In this document: positions 35,236-43,415 of the stretch, piece by piece
Numbering within the stretch: the stretch's first letter is position 1
How the letters are laid out: each line of letters opens with the position of its first letter
NCBI GenBank assembly: GCA_910577395.1
Contig: CAJTLG010000006.1
Location: 33,899 to 97,898 of the forward strand
Direction of reading: 5' to 3'
Length of the DNA stretch: 64,000 nt
Source of the DNA: an uncultured Vampirovibrio sp.
Lineage (GTDB): Bacteria; Cyanobacteriota; Vampirovibrionia; Gastranaerophilales; Gastranaerophilaceae
Notes under the pieces: model-generated
Told to the model about the DNA's origin: nothing
The model's database searches: none
What the model saw: the letters and a program-made list of their open reading frames with translations, nothing else
Position numbers and translations under genes: made by a program

Positions 35236-35826
35236 ATGGTCTATATCCTCCTGTTTATCGAATTTTTCAAGATTGGACTCTTGTCTTTTGGCGGCGGGTA
35301 CGCCACTTTGCCGTTTTTATACCACATATCAGAGCACTATCACTGGTTTTCTGGCGTTGAATTATCCCAAATGCTAGCCATATCAAGCATTACCCCGGGG
35401 CCTGTCGGATTGAATGTTGCCACATTTGCAGGCTTTAAGACCGCAAAGCTACTTGGCTCAATCGTTGCAACCCTTGCTATTATGTTGCCTTCCTTTATTA
35501 TCGTGCTTTTTATCTCTAAGGTTTTAAAAAAATTTAACGACAACTTTTATATAAAATCTGCCTTATACGCGCTCCGCCCTGCGGCAGCAGCCATGATTGC
35601 AGCGGTAGGTGTACGCCTTTTTAGAGATTCAGTCTTAATTATGCCCGAAAATACTGTGTTTTCACTTGCTACGGTGCCTGATTTCATTGATATAAGGGCA
35701 TTTTACCTGTTTTTACTGCTTTTATTCCTCAGCTTTAAACTAAAACGCGACCCGCTTATATATCTTTTAATAGGCGGAATAATGGGTATAGCACTGCATT
35801 TCAGGGATATATTAAGCGTATTTTAA
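35236..35826 (+). CDS. Chromate transporter, second half
   Basis: 196 aa, the partner of the preceding gene. GGGYATLPFLY near 18-28 and the ITPGPVGLNVATFAG motif near 50-64 are typical of the family, again with about six membrane spans. A strong AAGGAGG precedes the ATG, which begins 2 bp after the first gene's stop, so both are made together and likely form a heterodimer. Confidence 0.87.
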   Translation: MVYILLFIEFFKIGLLSFGGGYATLPFLYHISEHYHWFSGVELSQMLAISSITPGPVGLNVATFAGFKTAKLLGSIVATLAIMLPSFIIVLFISKVLKKFNDNFYIKSALYALRPAAAAMIAAVGVRLFRDSVLIMPENTVFSLATVPDFIDIRAFYLFLLLLFLSFKLKRDPLIYLLIGGIMGIALHFRDILSVF

Positions 35827-35854
35827 AGTCACGGTAAGGGTTTCAGGCTGTTAT

Positions 35855-36511
35855 TTATCCTTCCATAGCGTCTGAAAAATCCATAGAGCCTGCCATATCG
35901 CCAAATTTATCCTTGTTTTCGTCGCTATTATCAGTGTCATCATTGAGTTTCAGCGATTTTGCAATCTGGTCTGCACCGTATTTGCCAAGCCAATATCCTG
36001 AATTTTCGCCATTAACAATATCTTCAAGCGTTCCTTTTGGTACACTTGCCTCAATTGCAGTGTACAAGGTATCATTGACGATTTCTTCAGGCTTATTTGC
36101 ATACGCTCCTGAGATTATATTTAACAAATCCTTTAAATCCCCGGTATCAAGGGCTTTTAAATCTCCGTCACTTAAATTTAACCCTTTGATTTGGGTAAGT
36201 TTAGTTTCCATGCTTTGATTACCGGCTAGAATGCCCGCTAAGTCAGTATTATCAACACTTGCCTCTTCAAGTTCGGCACTCATGCTATCATCCAGATATT
36301 TATTTAATACGGCAAGCTCATCTGCGGTCAAAACCTTGTCCCCGTCTATATCCAGGCTGCTAAAGGCCACAGGACAGGTTGCATTCCCAAAAATACTTTT
36401 TGCAGCCAATTGAAATGCCTCTTCATTAAGACCTGAAAGGGTTTCACCCTTGGCATTTTCGGTTTTGCCTAAATTAAATACCTTTGAAATACTGAAATTA
36501 GCATCAGTCAT
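35855..36511 (-). CDS. EF-hand-containing protein of unknown function
   Basis: 218 aa from the ATG at 36511 (a longer in-frame start at 36592 lacks support). A perfect EF-hand calcium loop, DIDGDKVLTADE, lies near residue 55-66 with flanking helices, preceded by a short N-terminal SISKVFNLG segment. No signal peptide or membrane span is visible. The rest is acidic and helical. Calcium- or cohesin-like binding (dockerin has a related loop) is possible, but only one loop is seen. It is encoded next to the GDP-fucose genes on the same strand. Confidence 0.7.
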   Translation of the reverse strand: MTDANFSISKVFNLGKTENAKGETLSGLNEEAFQLAAKSIFGNATCPVAFSSLDIDGDKVLTADELAVLNKYLDDSMSAELEEASVDNTDLAGILAGNQSMETKLTQIKGLNLSDGDLKALDTGDLKDLLNIISGAYANKPEEIVNDTLYTAIEASVPKGTLEDIVNGENSGYWLGKYGADQIAKSLKLNDDTDNSDENKDKFGDMAGSMDFSDAMEG

Positions 36512-36594
36512 AATTTTCTCTCTTCTCTCTTTATTTATTGTATATATATAAAGTAAATACTTTGAGAAAAATTGCCTAAAAAACTGATACAATA

Positions 36595-37656
36595 TTAAGA
36601 ATTATTAAGATACCAATTATATGCCGCCCTGATGCCATCTTCAAGACCAATCTTTGGCTGCCAGCCAAGAGATTTTATTTTCGTATCATCCATAAGTTTC
36701 CTGAATGTACCGTTGGGCTTGGTTTTATCGTATTCTATATCCTGCCTTACGCCAACAACATCTTTTACAATCTTATAAAGTTCTGAAAGCTTGATATCGG
36801 TGCCACCGGTAACATTTACAAGCTCGCCCGTATCTTTATAATCCTTATTTTGCATAAAATAAAAACTGGCATCCGCAAGGTCATCAGAGGACATAAGCTC
36901 CCGATATACGCTGCCGTCCCCCCAAACAGTCACCCTGTCACGGTATGCACCTATTTTATTTAAGGTATCTTCAAGTGCCCTGTTATCGTTAAAATCAATA
37001 TTTTCATCCAGGCCGTACCCGATTTTTCTTTTCGTTAAATCTTTTTTAATACCTTCAAAATCCCCTTCAGCCAATAGTTTTGCAAGATGAAACCGCCTGA
37101 TTAACATAGGCAATAGGTGCGCTGTTTCCATATTAAAATTATCATTTTCACCATATTGGTTTGTGGGCATAAGGGAGATAAAATTTGTGCCGTACTGCTC
37201 ATTGTAATAGCGGCAAAGCTTTATTGCGGCTATCTTTGCGATTGCATAACCTTCATTTGTTGTTTCTAATGCAGACGTTAAAAGACAGTCCTCTTTCATA
37301 GGCTGCGGTGCATTTTTAGGGTATATGCAACTTGAGCCTAAATTTACAAGCTTTTTCACCCTGTGACGATAGCTTGAATGGATAATATTTGTTGATATCA
37401 TAAGGTTTTGGTATATAAAATCAGCAGGATAGGTTGAATTTGCAAGTATCCCCCCCACATGTGCCGCCGCAAGAAACACATATTCTGGCTTTTCACAGTC
37501 AAAAAATTCTTCAACCGCCCTCTGGTCGGTCAAATCAAGCTCACTGTGGGTTTTAACGATTAGATTATTAAATCCTTCTTTGTTTAGTTTCCTTACAATG
37601 GCACTCCCTACAAGGCCCCTGTGCCCTGCAACATAAATCTTTGAACCTTTTTCCAT
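36595..37656 (-). CDS. fcl: GDP-L-fucose synthase
   Basis: 353 aa. It converts GDP-4-keto-6-deoxymannose to GDP-L-fucose. The Rossmann motif GHRGLVGSA, the LGSSCIYP segment and catalytic Tyr/Lys in EGYAIAKIAA are all present. It carries an extra ~40-residue acidic insertion near 200-245, as in the long subtype of WcaG/Fcl, so it is longer than the ~320 aa E. coli enzyme. It follows gmd with a 2-bp gap. Confidence 0.94.
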   Translation of the reverse strand: MEKGSKIYVAGHRGLVGSAIVRKLNKEGFNNLIVKTHSELDLTDQRAVEEFFDCEKPEYVFLAAAHVGGILANSTYPADFIYQNLMISTNIIHSSYRHRVKKLVNLGSSCIYPKNAPQPMKEDCLLTSALETTNEGYAIAKIAAIKLCRYYNEQYGTNFISLMPTNQYGENDNFNMETAHLLPMLIRRFHLAKLLAEGDFEGIKKDLTKRKIGYGLDENIDFNDNRALEDTLNKIGAYRDRVTVWGDGSVYRELMSSDDLADASFYFMQNKDYKDTGELVNVTGGTDIKLSELYKIVKDVVGVRQDIEYDKTKPNGTFRKLMDDTKIKSLGWQPKIGLEDGIRAAYNWYLNNS

Positions 37657-37658
37657 AC

Positions 37659-38750
37659 CTATATCTCAAACGACCCTGTTACATCATATCCTTCTTTTTT
37701 AAGAACACCATCCTTTAGAGCCTCCTGCATATCTTCTTCAATCATCTCATCTATCATCATATCGAGATTATATTTTGGCTCCCAATTAAGTTTTTCCCTC
37801 GATTTTGTAGCATCCCCTAAAAGCAATTCAACCTCTGTGGGCCTAAAATAGACAGGGTCGACTTCAACAATAACCTCGCCGGTTTTTGTATCCACCCCTT
37901 TTTCATCAATCCCTTCCCCGATAAATTCAAGCTCAATACCTGCCCTATTGAATGCTTTCAGACAAAAATCACGTATGGTTGTGGTAACCCCTGTCGCAAG
38001 GACAAAATCTTCCGCTTTATCAGCCTGCAAAATTTTCCACATCCCCTCAACATAATCTTTAGCATGGCCCCAATCCCTTTTAGAAGAAAGGTTACCAAGA
38101 TAGAGTTTATTTTCTAATCCTGTTTTAATCCTTGCCGCAGCACGTGTAATCTTCCTTGTAACAAAGGTTTCGCCGCGCCTTGGGGATTCGTGGTTAAATA
38201 AAATACCGTTTGATGCAAAAATATTGTACGCCTCTCTGTAATTTACCGTAATCCAATAAGCATAAAGTTTCGCACACGCATAAGGGGAGCGGGGGTAAAA
38301 CGGCGTTTTTTCATTCTGAGGTACTTCCTGCACAAGCCCGTATAATTCAGACGTTGAGGCCTGATAAAATTTTGTTTTATTTTCTAAACCCAAAATCCTT
38401 ATAGCCTCTAAAATCCTTAAAGTGCCAAGCGCATCAGTGTTTGCAGTATATTCCGGGCTGTCAAAAGAAACTTTAACATGGGATTGAGCAGCAAGGTTGT
38501 ATATTTCATCAGGCTGAATTTCCTGTACCAACCTTATAATATTGGTGCTGTCGGTTAAATCTCCGTAATATAGTTTAAATACAGTATCTTCCAGGTGTTT
38601 GTCCTGATAAAGGTGGTCAATCCTTTTAGAATTAAATGAAGAAGACCTTCTTTTAATCCCGTGCACTTCATACCCTTTATCAAGGAGAAATTCTGCAAGA
38701 TAACTGCCGTCTTGCCCTGTTATACCTGTAATTAAAGCTTTCTTTTTCAT
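37659..38750 (-). CDS. gmd: GDP-mannose 4,6-dehydratase
   Basis: 363 aa. It makes GDP-4-keto-6-deoxymannose from GDP-mannose. GITGQDGSYLAEFLLDKGYEVHGIKRRSS is the family start, with catalytic YACAK near 155-159 and the STSELYG segment. With fcl directly downstream it forms the GDP-fucose pathway, giving a third deoxy-sugar donor in the window. Confidence 0.96.
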   Translation of the reverse strand: MKKKALITGITGQDGSYLAEFLLDKGYEVHGIKRRSSSFNSKRIDHLYQDKHLEDTVFKLYYGDLTDSTNIIRLVQEIQPDEIYNLAAQSHVKVSFDSPEYTANTDALGTLRILEAIRILGLENKTKFYQASTSELYGLVQEVPQNEKTPFYPRSPYACAKLYAYWITVNYREAYNIFASNGILFNHESPRRGETFVTRKITRAAARIKTGLENKLYLGNLSSKRDWGHAKDYVEGMWKILQADKAEDFVLATGVTTTIRDFCLKAFNRAGIELEFIGEGIDEKGVDTKTGEVIVEVDPVYFRPTEVELLLGDATKSREKLNWEPKYNLDMMIDEMIEEDMQEALKDGVLKKEGYDVTGSFEI

Positions 38751-38830
38751 TTTTATACCTTTTAAAAAATATCTCTTGATATTATAAAATTATTATTCAC
38801 CCTGTGCAATGATTTAACATTACGATTTTA

Positions 38831-38839
38831 TGGTAAAAT
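38831..38839 (+). promoter_or_regulatory. Extended -10 element just before pyk
   Basis: TGgTAAAAT. Its last base is 9 nt before the pyk ATG, which leaves almost no room for a 5' untranslated region. Confidence 0.5.
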
Positions 38840-38848
38840 CAATTTATT

Positions 38849-40282
38849 ATGAAGAATGAATTTTTAAAACGGACAAAAATTGTTGTAACAATCGGCCCCG
38901 CAACAGAAAAAGAAGAAAACATCAAAGAGCTTATCCATGCGGGCGCAAATGTATTCAGGCTGAATACATCCCATGGTACAATGGATTATCATGCAAATAC
39001 AATACGCCTGATTAAAGAAACCGCTGCAAAAATGGGTGTATACGCTGCCGTTATGGTGGATTTACAAGGGCCTAAAATAAGGATTGGAAACCTTAAAAAA
39101 GAGTTGGAAATTAAAAACGGCGACAAACTTGTCTTTGAACATTCTCTTGAACAGCAGGATGACAGCATCATCCCCGTAGATTATAAAGGCATTGCAAATG
39201 ATGTAAAAAAAGGCAGCCGTGTATTAATTGATGACGGGAAACTTGAAATCATTGTAGATGAAGTTGAAAATAACAAAGTTTATGCAACTGTTACAAACGG
39301 CGGTATTTTAAAATCAAGAAAGGGCCTTAATATCCCGGGCTCTACCGCATCATTGGATGCTGTAACCCCAAAAGATATTGAATTTATTAAATTTGCCGTC
39401 GAAGAAAAAGCTGATTTAATAGCACTGTCTTTTGTAAGGCAAAAAGAAGATGTCTTGCTTGCAAAAAAATATATAAACGATTTTGGTGCCTCAACACCTG
39501 TGATATCAAAGCTTGAAAAGCCGGATGCCATTAAAAACCTGGCAGATATTGTATCTGTTTCAGACGGTATTATGGTGGCAAGAGGCGACCTTGGCATAGA
39601 GCTTTCCCCTGTCGATGTACCGATTTGCCAGAAAATGATTATAAAAGAAGCAAACAGACAGAGAAAACCTGTAATTGTTGCAACACAAATGCTTGAATCA
39701 ATGATAAATGAACCTATCCCGACACGCGCCGAGGCCTCAGATGTTGCAAATGCAATACTGGATGGAACAGACGCCGTTATGCTTTCCGGTGAAACATCGG
39801 TTGGCAATTTTGCAATTGATGCAGTTAAAATGATGTCAAAAATCGCCGTAAGCACTGAAAATAGCTGCCTTTACGAGTTTGATACGGATAAAGAATTTAA
39901 TGATGAAATTGCCCTTACCCGTCAGGCAATTGTATTTGGCGCAGATAAAATGCTTAAATATGTAAACGCCAAAGCGATTTTGAGTTTTTCTCATTTTGGC
40001 TACTCAACAAGACTTATGTCAAAATTAAAACCTTCGGCCCCGGTTATTATGGTTTCCGATATGGAAGAAACCTGCAGAAAAATGACACTTGCCTGGGGCG
40101 TATATCCGTTTTGTAAAAAATGGGATGAAACTGTAGATAGCAACCTGCTTTTAAAAATTGATGAATTTTTAATAAATGAAGTAGGCCTTAAGGCTAACGA
40201 TTATGTTGTAATTACAGGCTCTGCACCAAGATTGATTTCAGGGCGCACAAACTTTGTAAGAGTGCACAAAATCGGTACATAG
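38849..40282 (+). CDS. pyk: Pyruvate kinase
   Basis: 477 aa, the last step of glycolysis, making pyruvate and ATP from phosphoenolpyruvate. TKIVVTIGPAT at the start, the FRLNTSHGT active-site segment, DLQGPKIRIG, KLEKPDAI, the MVARGDLGIE signature and a C-terminal regulatory domain are all intact. There is no ribosome site; the -10 element is only 9 nt upstream of the ATG, so the transcript may be leaderless. metY follows after 12 bp. Confidence 0.97.
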   Translation: MKNEFLKRTKIVVTIGPATEKEENIKELIHAGANVFRLNTSHGTMDYHANTIRLIKETAAKMGVYAAVMVDLQGPKIRIGNLKKELEIKNGDKLVFEHSLEQQDDSIIPVDYKGIANDVKKGSRVLIDDGKLEIIVDEVENNKVYATVTNGGILKSRKGLNIPGSTASLDAVTPKDIEFIKFAVEEKADLIALSFVRQKEDVLLAKKYINDFGASTPVISKLEKPDAIKNLADIVSVSDGIMVARGDLGIELSPVDVPICQKMIIKEANRQRKPVIVATQMLESMINEPIPTRAEASDVANAILDGTDAVMLSGETSVGNFAIDAVKMMSKIAVSTENSCLYEFDTDKEFNDEIALTRQAIVFGADKMLKYVNAKAILSFSHFGYSTRLMSKLKPSAPVIMVSDMEETCRKMTLAWGVYPFCKKWDETVDSNLLLKIDEFLINEVGLKANDYVVITGSAPRLISGRTNFVRVHKIGT

Positions 40283-40294
40283 AAAAGAGGGAAA

Positions 40295-41566
40295 ATGAAA
40301 GATAGTACAAAATGCCTCCATTCAGGGTACACACCGGTTAACGGCGGCCCGAGGGTAATGCCGATATATCAAAGCACAACATTCAGATTTAACTCTACAA
40401 AAGAAGTGGGCGATGTCTTTGATGACCCCACAAAAGCTCATATTTATTCACGTTTCACAAACCCCACCGTGGATGTGGTTGAAAAAAAGATTGCAGACCT
40501 TGAAGGCGGTGTTGCGGCAATGTGCACTTCATCCGGTCAAATGGCATCTTTGATGTCAATATTAAACCTTTGCAACGCGGGAGACAGTTTTATATCATCC
40601 TCTTCAATCTATGGCGGCACGGTGAATTTATTTGCATATACCCTTAAAAAACTTGGTATAGAGTGTATTTTTGTGAGTGTGGATGATACGGAAGAAGAAA
40701 TTCAAGCAAAAATCAAACCTAATACAAAGGCAATATTTGGCGAAACACTCACCAATCCTTCCTTGCAGGTGTTGGATATTGAAAAATTTGCACACATTGC
40801 ACACAAGAACGGTATACCCCTAATTATAGATAACACTTTTCCAACCCCGATTTTGTGCAAGCCTATTGAATTTGGAGCAGATATTGTAATTCATTCAACC
40901 TCAAAATATATGGACGGCCATGCATTGCAGGTGGGCGGTGTTATTGTGGATAGCGGTAAATTTGATTTTACAAACGGCAAATTCCCGGAATTTACAGAGC
41001 CCGATGAATCTTACCATGGAACCATATATACGAGGGATTACGGATTTGCACCATATATAATTAAGGCAAGAATGCAGCTGATGAGAGATTTTGGTGCCTA
41101 TCCTTCTGGCCATTCAGGGTTTTTATTAAATCTTGGCCTTGAAACTCTTGCTATCAGAATGGAAAAATATTGTTCAAATGCAAACAAAATTGCACAATAT
41201 TTTGTTGAAACAGGCAAATTTGAACATGTAAATTATCCAGGCCTTAAGGGTGATAAATATTATGATTTAGCCCAAAAATATTTACCAAAAGGGCAAAGCG
41301 GCGTAATATCACTTGTAATAAAAGGCGGATATGAAAATGCCGTAAGGTTTATGGATAACCTGAAAATGGCATCAAACGAGGTACATGTGGCAGATATCAG
41401 AACCTGTGTATTACACCCTGCAAGTGCCACTCACAGGCAATTAACCGAAGAACAAATGAAAGCCTGCGGTATAAACCCGGGATTGGTAAGGTTTTCAGCA
41501 GGTCTTGAAGATGTTGGCGACATTATTGCAGACATTGAACAAAGTTTAAAAAAGACCTTTAGTTAA
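40295..41566 (+). CDS. metY: O-acetylhomoserine sulfhydrylase-like PLP enzyme
   Basis: 423 aa Cys/Met-metabolism PLP enzyme. The PLP lysine is K204 in HSTSKYMDGH, and the YSRFTNPTVDVVE and DNTFPTPILCKP segments fit the family. The length suits MetY (about 425 aa), which makes homocysteine from O-acetylhomoserine and sulfide, better than MetB/MetC (about 390). Methionine gamma-lyase is an alternative. An AGAGGG precedes the ATG and it probably shares the pyk transcript. Confidence 0.82.
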   Translation: MKDSTKCLHSGYTPVNGGPRVMPIYQSTTFRFNSTKEVGDVFDDPTKAHIYSRFTNPTVDVVEKKIADLEGGVAAMCTSSGQMASLMSILNLCNAGDSFISSSSIYGGTVNLFAYTLKKLGIECIFVSVDDTEEEIQAKIKPNTKAIFGETLTNPSLQVLDIEKFAHIAHKNGIPLIIDNTFPTPILCKPIEFGADIVIHSTSKYMDGHALQVGGVIVDSGKFDFTNGKFPEFTEPDESYHGTIYTRDYGFAPYIIKARMQLMRDFGAYPSGHSGFLLNLGLETLAIRMEKYCSNANKIAQYFVETGKFEHVNYPGLKGDKYYDLAQKYLPKGQSGVISLVIKGGYENAVRFMDNLKMASNEVHVADIRTCVLHPASATHRQLTEEQMKACGINPGLVRFSAGLEDVGDIIADIEQSLKKTFS

Positions 41567-41622
41567 TTTTCATTTGCAAGAAATTTTATTTGTGATATAT
41601 TGATTTAGGTAAATTTAAATAT

Positions 41623-41764
41623 TTTTTCGGGATGTAGCAGGGACCCCGGAAGAAAAGTTGACTAGATGTCAAGTTTTCGGTGGGGGTGCAAACAAAGTTT
41701 GCAACTTGGGTACCAAGCCGCTACAATAACATTGACAATTAAATAATCTTTTTCGGGATGTAGC
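41623..41764. repeat. 16-bp direct repeat and palindromic insert upstream of tRNA-Pro
   Basis: tttttcgggatgtagc at 41623-41638 recurs at 41749-41764, where it runs into tRNA-Pro. Between lie a hairpin with ccccg and tggggg arms (about 41644-41687), the palindrome gcaaacaaagtttgc (41690-41704), and taccaagccgctac (41711-41724), which is the reverse complement of the tRNA D-arm except for a 2-nt gap. The layout copies that in front of tRNA-Phe. Confidence 0.75.
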
Positions 41765-41827
41765 GCAGCTTGGTAGCGCACCTCGCTTGGGACGAGGGGG
41801 TCGCAGGTTCGAATCCTGTCATCCCGA
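41754..41827 (+). tRNA. tRNA-Pro (TGG)
   Basis: Acceptor CGGGATG at 41754-41760 pairs with CATCCCG at 41820-41826, discriminator A at 41827. Anticodon stem CCTCG/CGAGG encloses loop CTTGGGA, so the anticodon is TGG at 41788-41790. The D arm GCGCAGCTTGGTAGCGC and T arm GCAGGTTCGAATCCTGT are regular. The 3' CCA is not encoded and a short T-run follows. Confidence 0.96.
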
Positions 41828-41869
41828 TTTTTTGTGCCCATTCTCAAATCCTTAAACAGAATTGCGTTC

Positions 41870-42406
41870 TTACACATACGCATTTTTTATAATTTCTTCC
41901 CATTCTCTTATCAAGTCTTCTAATTTAAACCTTGCATTTGCAGGGCTAGTAGAAGGAAGATTGTAAATTTTATATTTGCCGCAACTGAAAATTTCGGGAA
42001 AATGCTTTTTAAAAGCACTTTGCGCCTTACCGCCATTAAGGCAGATTATTTTAATGGCAGAATATTTTTTCAAAAGCCCCTCTATATCATTTGGCACCTC
42101 TTTTGTAATGGCACTGTCAAGACTTCCTTGCCTTTCGCATCGCCCGATAACATCCCACAGGGCAAATTCGTTATCAAGTAAAATTTGCACTCTTTTTCGA
42201 TAAGGCAAATCAGCAATATTCGATACATTGCATAAAAATCCTGTAACTTTCCAAAACCTGTTTCTTGGATGTGCATAATATTGTGCCTCCTCCAGAGATT
42301 TTACCCCGGGCATAGAGCCAAGTATTAAAACCTTAGAGCATGTTGTAATTTCCGGCTTAAAACTTTTACATTTAGTCATACGAAAAATTATAGCATTGTT
42401 ATCCAT
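41870..42406 (-). CDS. Hypoxanthine (deoxyinosine)-DNA glycosylase, UDG superfamily
   Basis: 178 aa. LGSMPGVKSLEEAQYYAHPRNRFWK near 29-53 and NLPSTSPANA near 150-159 are the two active-site loops of the family 6 hypoxanthine-DNA glycosylases in the UDG superfamily, which remove deaminated adenine from DNA. A start at 42379 is an alternative. The gene runs toward tRNA-Pro from the opposite strand. Confidence 0.85.
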   Translation of the reverse strand: MDNNAIIFRMTKCKSFKPEITTCSKVLILGSMPGVKSLEEAQYYAHPRNRFWKVTGFLCNVSNIADLPYRKRVQILLDNEFALWDVIGRCERQGSLDSAITKEVPNDIEGLLKKYSAIKIICLNGGKAQSAFKKHFPEIFSCGKYKIYNLPSTSPANARFKLEDLIREWEEIIKNAYV

Positions 42407-42420
42407 ATACTGCTCATATG

Positions 42421-42429
42421 TGGTATAAT
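42421..42429 (+). promoter_or_regulatory. Extended -10 element before a small membrane-protein gene
   Basis: TGgTATAAT, a near-perfect extended -10. The next ATG is only 7 nt downstream at 42437. Confidence 0.55.
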
Positions 42430-42436
42430 TATTCCT

Positions 42437-42680
42437 ATGGAAGAAAATAAAAATCGTAGAATATAAAATTCAAAACTGTTTCTTATTAAGGCAGCTGTTA
42501 ACAACACTTATAACCGTGTTTGTTGGCGGATTAATAGGCTTGGCGTTTACTGAAGACTCTTTTGCAAAATACAGCCTTCTTACAATTGGTGGCTTTTTCT
42601 TTGTTGTTTTTATAACAAGCCTGCACAGGATAATTGTTGAGCTTAATAAATATTTATACACAAAATATAAAAGAGGATAG
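42437..42680 (+). pseudogene. Frameshifted small membrane protein
   Basis: The ATG at 42437 reads MEENKN and then reaches a stop after ten codons. The +1 frame carries a clear two-helix membrane protein (LLTTLITVFVGGLIGLAF and SLLTIGGFFFVVFITSL) to the stop at 42680. Removing one A from the A5 run at about 42449-42453 joins the two into one ~80-aa protein. This is a frameshift mutation, an assembly error in a homopolymer, or programmed slippage. I do not recognise the family. It is probably cotranscribed with the 33-codon gene that follows. Confidence 0.7.
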
Positions 42681-42685
42681 ACAAA

Positions 42686-42787
42686 ATGAGTATTGCAAAT
42701 ATAATCATCTTTGCAGTTTTAATTGCAACAGCACTGTTCTTGGGTTGGGCATTAACCCCGCCACAAGAGCCTAAAGATGAAAAATAA
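42686..42787 (+). CDS. Tiny single-span membrane protein (33 aa)
   Basis: The ATG at 42686 starts five bases after the previous stop and follows an AGAGGA ribosome site at 42673-42678. The product is one hydrophobic helix (ANIIIFAVLIATALFLGWAL) and a short charged tail with PPQEPKDEK. The size and shape resemble small subunits of membrane complexes. Function unknown. Confidence 0.7.
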   Translation: MSIANIIIFAVLIATALFLGWALTPPQEPKDEK

Positions 42788-42796
42788 CCACTTATG

Positions 42797-43279
42797 TTAT
42801 TCTACAAACACATTTTGAAAAGCAAACCCTAATTCTTTCTTTTTTGAATGTTTATATTTAATCGGGTTTTGAAGTGCCCTTGTAAAATCATACAGCTCAT
42901 TTTTACACTGCACCAAATCTTTAAACACCTCAAGGTTTTCCATATTCAGATTATCAATATTTGCACCTACTCTGAATACAAAATCCGAGAATGTCTGTCC
43001 CTGCGCCTTAAATTCTTCCTCTTTATAAAGGGATGATGCTTTTTTTAATATCTCAATCTTTTCAATGGTTAAATTAACACTCGACATCAAATACCCGACA
43101 TCAAACATTGTAAGTTCAGGCATTCTTGCAAGCGTTTCAAAAAACGGCAGATTTTCCTTTTTTGCAGACGATATTATTTCATTAATTTCACTTTGCGAAA
43201 ACCTGAAACCGGTCTGCATTTTATTTTCTAAAGCAGTCAAATTTTTAAACACACGTTCAAAATAACTTTTAAAACTCAT
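42797..43279 (-). CDS. Hypothetical helical protein
   Basis: About 160 aa from the ATG at 43279 (an in-frame start at 43312 gives 171 aa). No signal peptide, membrane span or recognised motif. Mostly helical with many Lys/Glu; a PELTMFDVGYLMSSVNLT segment lies in the middle. The codon use looks like that of its neighbours, so it is probably a real gene of unknown function. Confidence 0.6.
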   Translation of the reverse strand: MSFKSYFERVFKNLTALENKMQTGFRFSQSEINEIISSAKKENLPFFETLARMPELTMFDVGYLMSSVNLTIEKIEILKKASSLYKEEEFKAQGQTFSDFVFRVGANIDNLNMENLEVFKDLVQCKNELYDFTRALQNPIKYKHSKKKELGFAFQNVFVE

Positions 43280-43415
43280 CTTTAATTCTAACCTATTAAA
43301 TTTTCCACACACTATATTTTAATAAACAATTTTTAAAAGAAAAAATTGCCTAAAATACGGAAAATTATTTACAAAATTTTTACAAACGCTTAATTTTATG
43401 CTAATAATAAAAATT

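Noticed and set aside
41711..41760. TTGACA at 41732-41737 as a promoter for tRNA-Pro
   Set aside because: The matching -10 position would fall inside the tRNA gene.
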